The position numbers and the translations under genes are program-made. 7,565 nt of DNA, from NCBI GenBank assembly GCA_945903555.1, contig CAMDOJ010000085.1:1-7565 (forward strand), in the 5' to 3' direction. Within the stretch, counting starts at the first letter, position 1. Every line of letters begins with the position of its first letter. The DNA is from Chthoniobacter flavus. Lineage in GTDB: Bacteria; Verrucomicrobiota; Verrucomicrobiia; Chthoniobacterales; Terrimicrobiaceae. The notes under the pieces are model-generated. The model worked only from the letters and a program-made list of their open reading frames with translations, searched no databases and was not told the DNA's origin. This document shows, in pieces, positions 1 to 6,125 of this stretch.

Positions 1-218
1 ATACCAAAAGCCGCTTGCTTTTCGATTTTAGGAGAGGGTCAGAGCGCGTCTCTCCGATTCGTAGACTCTCCGAGTCGGAGGCACCGCCTGCGGTCTGCTC
101 CTTTGGTTCCGATGGTCAGGGGTGCGAGAAAGTAGACCAGTCTCCACACGGCCGAGACGACCATGCCCCCCTTTTCCGCTGCAAAGTCCAATTTCAATGG
201 GCCAATGGCCTGATTCGA
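1..218. other. Non-coding tail downstream of secA
   Basis: I find no convincing gene here. The stretch is rich in small inverted repeats: an imperfect 10-bp stem at 52-61/71-80, a 4-bp stem at 83-94 (ACCG/CGGT) and AAAAGC/GCTTTT at about 5-21. The last is followed by a T-rich run on the plus strand and could act as a weak terminator. An open frame on the minus strand can be opened from a TTG at 240 down to 28, but it overlaps the end of secA and has no recognisable domain, so I do not call it. Confidence 0.5.
52..80. terminator. Hairpin downstream of secA, possible terminator
   Basis: CTCCGATTCG at 52-61 pairs with CGAGTCGGAG at 71-80, with one G-T wobble and a 9-base loop. A smaller alternative stem, GACTC/GAGTC, lies within it at 64-76. 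It is about 140 bases beyond the secA stop codon. No U-run follows directly on the minus strand, so it could be a 3'-end stabiliser or a dispersed repeat rather than a classical terminator. Confidence 0.3.
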
Positions 219-3182
219 TCACGCCAAACGACCGCAGCAAGATTTGAACTTTTTACCGCTACCGCAAGGGCAGGGGTCATTGCGTCCGGCTTTAGGTAGC
301 TCTCGCTTGAGTGGGAGCTCTAGTCGAAGGGTGGGGGGGGCCACTTCGGGCAGGGAAGAACCTGAGGCTGCCTCGGGGTTAAGAGCGAACTCAGGGCGGG
401 AGAGCATCTGCGGCATGCTAGACAGCATATGCTCGAAAGCCTGAAGATTGGTCGTACTGCGGAAGAGGTTGATGAGAACCTCTCCTTTGATGGTATCCAT
501 GAGATCGACAAACATGACGTAGGCGTCATTCTTGTATTCCACAAGGGGATCTTTTTGACCAAAGGAACGGAGATACACTGCTTCTCGAAGTCCATCCATG
601 GCGTAGAGATGCTCCTGCCAGAGACGATCAACCGCATTCAAAATCACATACCGCTCAAGGCCGCGAACGGCATCCTGATGTTCCAAAGCGACCTTGCGCT
701 GGTAGGAGTCGCAGATGGTCTCCACAAGGAACTGTCCATTTTCCTCAACTGTGCGCGTTGCAAAGGCCGCCCTCTCGCTACTCAGGCCAAGCGGGAATGT
801 GGTATTGATCCATTGCAGGAGTCCTTCGCCATCAGGCTCGTTTCCTTCAGCCTCCTCCAAAAACTGGGCTGCTTTTTTTGGAACAATCTCATTGATGACT
901 TCAATAATGAGTTCTCTCGGGTTCTCGGAATCCATGACTTCGTTACGATAGCCGTAAACGACTTCGCGCTGTTGGTTCATGACGTCGTCAAATTCCAGGG
1001 TGCGTTTTCGCATCATATAATTGCGTTGCTCGACCCGCTTCTGGGCTGTTTCCACGCTGCGATTGAGCCACGGATGCTCCAATTCCTCCCCCTCCTTGAG
1101 GCCGAAGGTTTCCATGATTTTCGTCATTCGGTCGCTGGCCCCAAAGTTGCGCATCAAGTCATCCTCGAAGCTGACGTAAAAACGCGAACGCCCAGGATCA
1201 CCTTGCCGAGCGCAACGGCCACGGAGCTGGCGATCAATACGGCGGGATTCATGACGTTCGGTGGCGATAACAAAGAGCCCACCGAGATCCGCCACTCCCT
1301 CACCGAGTTTGATATCAGTTCCTCGACCGGCCATGTTGGTCGAGATCGTAACAGATCCACGGAGACCGGCGCGGGAGACGATGTCGGCTTCCTGGATGTG
1401 GAATTTGGCATTCAGAACAGAGTGGGGGATCTTCTGCAGTTTGAGCATGCGGCTCATAAGTTCACTGGCCTCGACGCTGGCTGTTCCCACAAGAACAGGC
1501 TGACCTCGACCGTGGGCCTCTTTGATGGCCTCGACGGCGGCGTTGTATTTCTCGCGGCGGGTTTTGTAAATGCGATCATTTTCATCCAAGCGCTTAATCG
1601 GGCGATTGGTTGGTATCACGTTGACATCCAGCCTGTAAATGTCATGGAACTCGTTGACTTCGGTTTCGGCTGTCCCTGTCATGCCGGCGAGTTTTTGATA
1701 GAGGCGGAAGTAGTTTTGGATCGTGATCGTCGCGAGTGTTTGGGTTTCGCGGTCGATTTGAACTCCTTCCTTAGCCTCGACGGCCTGATGGAGCCCATCA
1801 CTCCAGCGGCGGCCCGGCATTTTGCGGCCCGTAAAGGTATCCACGATCATGACCTTGTTTTCTTCCACTACATACTCAACATCTTTTTCATAAAGACAAT
1901 AAGCTTTAAGGAGTTGCGTTATATTATGAATGCGTTCAGATTGCGCGTCGCAGTGTTGCTGGCAGGCCGCTTTTTTGGCCGTTTTTTCGGATTGACTGAT
2001 CGATTTATCATTTTCAATGTCAGCATATTCCGTAAGAAGATCAGGCAATACAAAGGCATTGATGTCGTCCGGGTTGAGATAAGTGCGCCCCATTTCCGTG
2101 AGATCGGCTTCGTGTTGGCGCTCTTCGATGGTGAAGTAGAGTTCCTCCTTGAGGGCCACGAGGGCGGCCTTGCCGTCCGTGTCTTTGTAAAACTCGAGTT
2201 CCGCCTTGTCCATCGCCTTTCGCATCTCGGTATCCTCGAGGAGGCGTAGGAGGGGTTTGTTGCGGGGTTGGCCAAATTTGAGTTTGAATAGAGTGCGCCC
2301 CGCTTCCGTGGACTTACCGGATTCCATTAGCTCTCGCGCGTCTGTGGCCAAGCGGTTGCAAAGCATATTCTGCTTTCGCACGAGTTGCTCGATGAGCGGC
2401 TTGAATCGGTCGTATTGATGGGTGGATACCGTCGCGGGACCACTAATGATGAGCGGCGTGCGGGCCTCGTCGATGAGGATGGAATCCACTTCGTCCACGA
2501 TGGCGAAATAGTGACCTCGTTGGACTTGTTGCTCGCGACTGCTGGCCATTCCATTGTCACGAAGGTAATCGAACCCGAATTCGCTATTGGTTCCGTAAGT
2601 GATATCGCACTGGTATTGGGTACGGCGAAAATCGGGGCTTTGGTCGTTTTCAATGATCCCAACCGAGAGACCGAGAAATTGGTAGAGATGGCCCATCCAT
2701 TCCGCATCGCGTCGGGCGAGATAGTCGTTGACCGTGACCACGTGAACTCCGCGACCAGTGAGGGCATTGAGGTAGACAGCTAGTGTGCCAACGAGCGTCT
2801 TTCCCTCGCCAGTGGCCATCTCCGCGATATGACCTCGGTGGAGCACCATGCCTCCAATCAGCTGCACGTCGAAGTGGATCATGTTCCACGGGAGAGGATG
2901 ATCACAAACAATGAGCTCCTGTCCATTCAGGCGGCGAGCTCCGTTCTTTACCACGGCGAATGCTTCAGGAAGGATCGCGTCCAACTCGGTGGCTAGAACG
3001 TCCAGATCCGCGATCTTCGACAAGCGCTCCTTCCACTCAAGGGTCTTCTCACGCAGAGCTTCATCAGACAAGGATTGGAGGCCCACCTCAATTTCGTTGA
3101 TTTGTTTTACGATCGGCAACATCCGACGCAACTCGCGTTGGTTTTTTGAGCCGATGATTTTCTTAAGGATCCAATTAAACAT
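219..3182 (-). CDS. secA: Preprotein translocase ATPase SecA
   Basis: SecA is the ATPase motor that pushes unfolded, signal-peptide-bearing proteins through the SecYEG channel. It works at the inner face of the cytoplasmic membrane. The 987-residue product has the full architecture. Walker A is GEGKT at 125-129 and Walker B is VDEVDS around 229-234. The preprotein cross-linking region follows from about 245. MTGTAETE lies at 501-508, TNMAGRGTDIKLG at 615-627, and the arginine-finger region QLRGRCARQGD at 652-662. The C-terminus ends in a zinc-binding SEC-C motif, CPCGSGKKFKSCC at 971-983, with Cys in place of the usual final His. It is longer than E. coli SecA (901 residues), mainly through about 65 extra residues at roughly 272-347. 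The ATG start gives the canonical N-terminal helix (MFNWILKK). No clear Shine-Dalgarno sequence precedes it. The stop is TGA, so TGA is a normal stop in this genome. The gene lies 241 bp after metF, beyond a terminator, so it is probably transcribed separately. Confidence 0.98.
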   Translation of the reverse strand: MFNWILKKIIGSKNQRELRRMLPIVKQINEIEVGLQSLSDEALREKTLEWKERLSKIADLDVLATELDAILPEAFAVVKNGARRLNGQELIVCDHPLPWNMIHFDVQLIGGMVLHRGHIAEMATGEGKTLVGTLAVYLNALTGRGVHVVTVNDYLARRDAEWMGHLYQFLGLSVGIIENDQSPDFRRTQYQCDITYGTNSEFGFDYLRDNGMASSREQQVQRGHYFAIVDEVDSILIDEARTPLIISGPATVSTHQYDRFKPLIEQLVRKQNMLCNRLATDARELMESGKSTEAGRTLFKLKFGQPRNKPLLRLLEDTEMRKAMDKAELEFYKDTDGKAALVALKEELYFTIEERQHEADLTEMGRTYLNPDDINAFVLPDLLTEYADIENDKSISQSEKTAKKAACQQHCDAQSERIHNITQLLKAYCLYEKDVEYVVEENKVMIVDTFTGRKMPGRRWSDGLHQAVEAKEGVQIDRETQTLATITIQNYFRLYQKLAGMTGTAETEVNEFHDIYRLDVNVIPTNRPIKRLDENDRIYKTRREKYNAAVEAIKEAHGRGQPVLVGTASVEASELMSRMLKLQKIPHSVLNAKFHIQEADIVSRAGLRGSVTISTNMAGRGTDIKLGEGVADLGGLFVIATERHESRRIDRQLRGRCARQGDPGRSRFYVSFEDDLMRNFGASDRMTKIMETFGLKEGEELEHPWLNRSVETAQKRVEQRNYMMRKRTLEFDDVMNQQREVVYGYRNEVMDSENPRELIIEVINEIVPKKAAQFLEEAEGNEPDGEGLLQWINTTFPLGLSSERAAFATRTVEENGQFLVETICDSYQRKVALEHQDAVRGLERYVILNAVDRLWQEHLYAMDGLREAVYLRSFGQKDPLVEYKNDAYVMFVDLMDTIKGEVLINLFRSTTNLQAFEHMLSSMPQMLSRPEFALNPEAASGSSLPEVAPPTLRLELPLKRELPKAGRNDPCPCGSGKKFKSCCGRLA

Positions 3183-3320
3183 GATGGAAAAGCGAAGGTG
3201 TCATCAAAGGCGGAAACTAGGAAAAGTAAAACTGGAAATCACGTATCGAGTTGGGGTGAAGTGCAGGGGTTGCCTTTAATGGCGCTCGGCTTCGCCCTAT
3301 CACAGGGCCCATAAAACACA

Positions 3321-3373
3321 TCATCAAAAAACAAATAAACCCGCTGAGCCTATTAGAATATAGCGCTGCGGGT
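3321..3373 (-). terminator. Rho-independent terminator of metF
   Basis: Read on the minus strand, ACCCGC (3373-3368) pairs with GCGGGT (3344-3339). The stem is extended by AGC/GCT with a 2-base CA bulge. It is followed at once by a T-rich run, TTATTTGTTTTTTG, down to about 3325. The hairpin is about 50 bases past the metF stop and separates metF from secA. A weaker T-rich hairpin (GGTTC/GAACC, plus-strand 3378-3406) sits between the stop codon and this element. Confidence 0.65.
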
Positions 3374-3423
3374 GAATGGTTCGGTTTTACTTTTCTTTAC
3401 TGAACCTCGCTGATGGAGATTTT

Positions 3424-4314
3424 TTATTTAGTTACTCCCAATCTTTGGCAGATCTCGCGCGTGGCTGTAGATTGATTGAGTGTGTAGAGGTGAATGCCAG
3501 AGACCTTGTTGTCCAAAAGGTCGGCGCATTGCTCGGTAGCATAATGGAGGCCGATTTGGCGAACGGCTTCTGGCGAGTCACCAGCACGTTGAAGGGCCTT
3601 AAGCAAGCGGGCGGGGTAGCGCGCACCACCAGCGAGTTCGGCCATTCGCTTCATCGACGAGAGGCTGGTCACCGGCATGATGCCGGCCACGATGGGAATG
3701 TGGATTCCAGCTAGATCGCAGCGTTCACGAAAGTCGTAGAAATCTCGGTTTTCGAAAAAGAGCTGCGTGCAGATGTAATCTGCGCCAGCGTCTACCTTCG
3801 CCTTCAGATAGTCCATTTCAAGCAGGCGATTGGGCGTTGAGGGATGACCTTCAGGAAACCCAGCAACGCCGATTCCAAACCCACGGAGATCAGGGTGGCC
3901 TGTGAATTTCTTGATGAAGCGGACTAAGTCGACGGCTTGTGGGAAAGTATCGCGAGCGTGGTCGTAGTCGGCTTGATCCCGTGGTGGATCGCCGCGGAGT
4001 GCAAGGATATTACTCACACCGGCCGCGGCGTAACGCTCCAAGATAACTTGAATCTCGGCTTCCGTGTGTCCCACACAGGTAAGATGAGGAATCGGGTTCA
4101 GGGATGTTTGTTTTTTGAGCCTGAGGACGAGATCGTGGGTGAGTTCACGTGTCGAGCCGCCTGCTCCATAGGTCACGCTAACAAACGCCGGCTGGATGGT
4201 TTCTAGGTCCAATATGGTGGTGAAGAGATTCTCTTGTGCCTCGGCCGTCTTTGGTGGAAAGAACTCGAAGGATACGGTCGGCTTGCCGGGTTGGAGAATG
4301 TCGTGGATGTGCAT
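3424..4314 (-). CDS. metF: 5,10-methylenetetrahydrofolate reductase MetF
   Basis: MetF reduces 5,10-methylene-THF to 5-methyl-THF with FAD and NAD(P)H in the cytoplasm. It supplies the methyl group for methionine synthesis. The 296-residue product covers the whole (beta-alpha)8 barrel and matches the bacterial family length. SFEFFPPKT at 15-23 contains the catalytic Glu (E17, equivalent to E28 in E. coli). FVSVTYGAGGS lies at 44-54, PHLTCVG at 76-82, ALRGDPP at 105-111 (D109, equivalent to E. coli D120), KVDAGAD at 173-179, and TQLFFE at 183-188 with the substrate-binding Gln. HLYTLN near 275-280 is the usual C-terminal motif. The ATG at 4314 puts the N-terminus where the family begins. The sequence before it lacks a good ribosome binding site and contains a structured leader. 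The gene directly follows the cassette array on the same strand, so it could also receive read-through from the toxin-antitoxin promoter. Confidence 0.97.
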   Translation of the reverse strand: MHIHDILQPGKPTVSFEFFPPKTAEAQENLFTTILDLETIQPAFVSVTYGAGGSTRELTHDLVLRLKKQTSLNPIPHLTCVGHTEAEIQVILERYAAAGVSNILALRGDPPRDQADYDHARDTFPQAVDLVRFIKKFTGHPDLRGFGIGVAGFPEGHPSTPNRLLEMDYLKAKVDAGADYICTQLFFENRDFYDFRERCDLAGIHIPIVAGIMPVTSLSSMKRMAELAGGARYPARLLKALQRAGDSPEAVRQIGLHYATEQCADLLDNKVSGIHLYTLNQSTATREICQRLGVTK

Positions 4315-4369
4315 GCGGGAGAGTTTTAAGTTTTAAGAATGAAGTTTGAAGTTTTTTCGGAATTCTTTT
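4315..4369 (-). other. A/T-rich micro-repeats in the metF leader
   Basis: On the plus strand this holds two tandem AGTTTTA units (about 4322-4335) and two GAAGTTT units (about 4341-4354). The stretch lies between the pseudoknot candidate and the metF start codon and offers no strong ribosome binding site. It may be an unstructured spacer or an A/T-rich translation enhancer. The repeats are short and could be chance. Confidence 0.35.
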
Positions 4370-4370
4370 T

Positions 4371-4436
4371 GCAGACACCGTTGTTCACTCACTGAGCCTG
4401 GTTCGTGTCGCTCAGCATCTTCGCGAAGCGAATGCG
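4371..4436 (-). promoter_or_regulatory. Possible SAH-riboswitch-like pseudoknot before metF
   Basis: Read on the minus strand, CTGAGC (4415-4410) and GCTCAG (4397-4392) form a stem. Its loop base run GACAC (4409-4405) can pair with GTGTC (4378-4374) downstream, giving an H-type pseudoknot. The segments CCAGGCTC (about 4402-4395) and AACAACGG (about 4386-4379) resemble the conserved strands of the SAH riboswitch family, as I recall it, in the same order and at similar spacing. The GAGCG at 4413-4409 also resembles its 5' strand but competes with the stem above. The inner helix and the CUGC ligand-site strand are not clearly present. A small hairpin, GCATTCGC...GCGAAGATGC (4436-4416), lies directly upstream. 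The element is about 60 bases before metF, a methionine-cycle gene, which fits an SAH or SAM sensor. It could be a degenerate or variant member, or a chance structure. Confidence 0.4.
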
Positions 4437-4545
4437 GGAGGCATGACGCGAGCCAACAATGCACGGGTAAATCAAGTCAACGGCCCTGATCGGGTGCAGT
4501 CGTAAGGCTCGTGTCTCGCCTCCGCTACACCCTTAAACGTTCGCA
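4427..4545 (-). other. attC3 recombination site of the toxin-antitoxin cassette
   Basis: The inverse core TGCGAAC (4545-4539) touches the antitoxin stop codon and is the exact complement of this cassette's own 5' core, GTTCGCA (5149-5143). Plus-strand 4434-4454 pairs with 4506-4525 in a stem of about 18 bp with one wobble, a 2-base mismatch and one bulged G, around a 51-base loop. This size matches attC1 and attC2. The far core is degenerate: ATTCGCT (4433-4427) lacks the cleavable G. An alternative, shorter site would end at GTTGACT (4481-4475) with an 8-bp stem, 4492-4499/4525-4532. The right edge is firm; the left edge is not. Confidence 0.65.
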
Positions 4546-4821
4546 TTATGTTTTTTCAAGGAGGTCTCCTTCTACATACTGGTGGATCAAACCGGAAATC
4601 AGCGCTTGGTAGGGAAGCCCTTTCTTGAGTGCTTTTCTCTGAATGCCAATTAAATCATGGCTGCTCAAGCGCACGTTGATCCTTCGATCCTTTTTGAAGG
4701 TATTCTCTGATGCACGCTTCAAATCAGACAGTAGCTTGCGGGATGGTTTCTCAATCTCGATCACTCCGCTTTCAAGCGCATCTGCAATTTCCTTTTCTTC
4801 TGCTTCAGTTGTTGGTTTCAT
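4546..4821 (-). CDS. CopG/BrnA-like antitoxin (ribbon-helix-helix)
   Basis: The 91-residue protein fits the antitoxins of type II toxin-antitoxin systems, which bind and neutralise the toxin and repress their own operon. An acidic, flexible N-terminal half (1-40) would wrap the toxin. RINVRLSS at 47-54 looks like the DNA-contacting strand of a ribbon-helix-helix fold. Two helices follow (DLIGIQRKALKKG at 56-68 and YQALISGLIHQYVEG at 71-85), a pattern typical of CopG_antitoxin-type proteins. The ATG overlaps the toxin stop codon by 4 bases (ATGA), which implies translational coupling. AGAGGG 6 bases upstream is one of the few good ribosome binding sites in the window. The TAA stop directly abuts the inverse core of attC3. 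The gene is intact. Confidence 0.85.
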   Translation of the reverse strand: MKPTTEAEEKEIADALESGVIEIEKPSRKLLSDLKRASENTFKKDRRINVRLSSHDLIGIQRKALKKGLPYQALISGLIHQYVEGDLLEKT

Positions 4822-5093
4822 TTTTGGCCCTCTTTGTAGAGTTTTGTCATCTTTCTTGAGGGGAAAGCGGTCTTGAGAAAAAACAGATCCTTATTTTGGA
4901 CAAAAGGAACGGCGATAATGCGTCCATCAATGGGAATGAGAAAAATCCTTTGATTGGGATATTTTTTTGCATTCCAGTGTTTTGTGATTGCCCAGACGCT
5001 TCCGGCGCCGAGTAGAAGCGCTATTTCCTCAAAAGAAATCCCTCGCTCCCTCTTGATTTTTTCATTCTTCTCTGGATCCCAGTCGAAAATCAC
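4818..5093 (-). CDS. BrnT-like toxin (DUF497 / BrnT family)
   Basis: The 91-residue protein resembles BrnT, a small RelE-like ribonuclease toxin that halts translation by cutting RNA. The N-terminal IFDWDPEKNEKIKRERGISFEE (2-23) matches the family pattern F.WDP.K...N..KHG.SFEE. The centre, RIFLIPIDGRIIAVPF, gives the expected beta strands. The C-terminal KTAFPSRKMTKLYKEG carries the basic and Tyr residues usual in this fold. The start is a GTG at 5093: an in-frame stop at 5109-5111 rules out a longer protein and no ATG fits. Toxin before antitoxin is the usual brnT-brnA order. The gene follows the cassette 5' core by about 50 bases and has its own promoter. Enzymatic activity is inferred from family membership. 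Confidence 0.85.
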   Translation of the reverse strand: MIFDWDPEKNEKIKRERGISFEEIALLLGAGSVWAITKHWNAKKYPNQRIFLIPIDGRIIAVPFVQNKDLFFLKTAFPSRKMTKLYKEGQK

Positions 5094-5099
5094 GTGTTT

Positions 5100-5128
5100 T
5101 GTGTATGCCTACAAGGCATCCATGTCAA
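5100..5128 (-). promoter_or_regulatory. Promoter of the toxin-antitoxin cassette
   Basis: A perfect TTGACA -35 box lies at 5128-5123, followed after 17 bases by TACACA (5105-5100), a weak -10 box that keeps the T, A and A at positions 1, 2 and 4. Transcription would begin within a few bases of the GTG start codon at 5093, so the mRNA would be leaderless or nearly so. That agrees with the lack of a ribosome binding site for the toxin. Cassettes rarely carry promoters, but toxin-antitoxin cassettes typically do. Confidence 0.5.
5105..5119. promoter_or_regulatory. Palindromic operator candidate for the antitoxin
   Basis: ATGCCT-ACA-AGGCAT is a perfect 6-bp inverted repeat with a 3-base spacer. 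It sits between the -35 and -10 boxes of the toxin-antitoxin promoter and overlaps the first base of the -10. Ribbon-helix-helix antitoxins bind short palindromes in just this position to repress their own operon, alone or with the toxin. Binding is inferred from sequence and position only. Confidence 0.5.
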
Positions 5129-5142
5129 GCGGGATATTTTCT

Positions 5143-5271
5143 TGCGAACGTCAAAGCGCATGCACCCCTACCAGCGGGAGCGCACATCGATTACGGGGTT
5201 GATGTTGTAGTTACGAAAGATGATCGAAACAAGGCAGCTGGTAGGGGTTGTCACGGCGCGGCTTGTTCGGC
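5143..5271 (-). other. attC2 recombination site of cassette 2
   Basis: The inverse core GCCGAAC (5271-5265) and the core GTTCGCA (5149-5143) enclose a perfect 12-bp inverted repeat: ACCCCTACCAGC at 5164-5175 and GCTGGTAGGGGT at 5237-5248 (plus strand), with a 61-base loop. Unpaired spacers of 14 and 16 bases lie between stem and cores, like the unpaired central spacers of attC sites. The inverse core is the exact complement of cassette 2's own 5' core GTTCGGC at 5962-5956, while the core at the other end belongs to cassette 3. Total length is 129 bp, within the known attC range. The cores deviate from GTTRRRY at one or two positions. Confidence 0.75.
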
Positions 5272-5337
5272 TTCTTGTTGATTAGAATCGATTGATAAGT
5301 TTAGCTTTATTGTTGCGTGCGAGACATGCATCCTGTG

Positions 5338-5916
5338 CTACTTCTTTACTGATACCTTAACCTTGCCTCCCGGGGTGTTGGTAACGACCTTTGGCAACGG
5401 ATGATCCTTGCCGATATCTGTATCCGCTAGTTTCGGTTGAATCGGCAGATCGTAAGATATCTCGATCTCCCTCCACTCCTCAACAAATACCATGGGAAGC
5501 TTCACAAACGTAGCGGGTGCAGTGAGCTTCTCCTTCGACTCATCGCTGCCAGGTTCTCTCAGACACACTGGGTAGCGGACATGGATTGTGCCAATCACAC
5601 GTGTTGGCTCACCCTTGGGGTCAACTCGAATCTTGTCCTCTCACTTGTCGTGGTCGTATAGACCTCGCTCAAATTCGTATTCGACGGCTTGTCCCTTAAT
5701 ATCTACAAGCTTCGGCTTGGAGAATGTCTGTGTGGCATAGGCGCTATTGATTAAGCGTGGGAGCCATACTTGGACCGCAGGCCTGTTGAATTGCATCATG
5801 GCATAGGTCCGACCTGAAGTTACCTTAATCTCTTGAAGAATTTGGTCGTTGACAACCTGTGCTGAGGCGGTTGCACAGAGTGAAAGAAAAAACATTGTTT
5901 GGGTCAACATGCGCAT
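5338..5916 (-). pseudogene. Secreted protein of unknown function, interrupted by an in-frame TGA
   Basis: A frame of 192 codons from the ATG at 5916 runs to a TAA-type end at 5338, broken only by TGA at 5643-5641 (codon 92). No shift of frame is involved. The first part has a clear signal peptide (MRMLTQTMFFLSLCATASA, cut before Q20), so the product was exported. The sequence after the stop continues as plausible protein (EDKIRVDPKGEPTRVIGTIHVRYP). I do not recognise the family. The second half is charged and beta-rich and ends in a Lys-rich tail. TGA ends secA here, so it is not a reassigned codon, and nothing suggests selenocysteine. A nonsense mutation or a sequencing error is most likely. 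A GTG at 5598 could restart translation of the last 86 residues, but these would lack the signal peptide. The gene is in cassette 2, 40 bases after its 5' core. Confidence 0.7.
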
Positions 5917-5955
5917 GGCTATTATTAATGAGCGGTGGTATGAGGGAATTTTTCT

Positions 5956-6079
5956 GCCGAACGACCCCAAGCTCAGCGACGGGCGCGGCTGGCGCGTACC
6001 CTGAGCGGCGGGGAAAGGCGGAGGCAGGAAGCAGGGGGCCGTGACAGCCGCGCCCGTTCGCTGCAGCGCATGGTTAGGC
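5956..6079 (-). other. attC1 recombination site of cassette 1
   Basis: The inverse core GCCTAAC (6079-6073) fits RYYYAAC exactly. The core GTTCGGC (5962-5956) fits GTTRRRY except at one base. Between them, plus-strand CAGCG-A-CGGGCGCGGCTG (5974-5991) pairs with CAGCCGCGCCCG-TT-CGCTG (6045-6063). This is 18 bp with a single extra T, equivalent to the extrahelical base that orients integrase on folded attC strands. Unpaired spacers of 11 and 9 bases flank the stem and the loop is 53 bases. Total length is 124 bp. In one frame the inverse-core side encodes PNHALQRTG, a peptide I have seen at spurious N-termini of many predicted proteins, which fits a widely dispersed site. Confidence 0.85.
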
Positions 6080-6125
6080 GTTGCGGGGTTGCGCATTCTA
6101 TTCTGCATTGAACTCAGATGCCTTA

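Noticed and set aside
28..240. 70-residue minus-strand frame with a TTG start below secA
   Set aside because: It overlaps the secA end, has no ribosome binding site and no recognisable domain, and runs through hairpin-rich DNA.
429..2249. 606-residue open frame on the plus strand
   Set aside because: It lies wholly antisense to secA, whose motifs are all intact. It is a shadow frame without recognisable domains.
5641..5643. TGA as selenocysteine or reassigned codon
   Set aside because: TGA ends both secA and the BrnT-like toxin in this window, and I see no stem-loop just downstream resembling a bacterial SECIS.
5917..6108. N-terminal extension of the cassette 2 protein starting at 6108
   Set aside because: The extra residues (NPATPNHALQRTG...) are a translation of attC1. 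The signal peptide starting at 5916 marks the real start.
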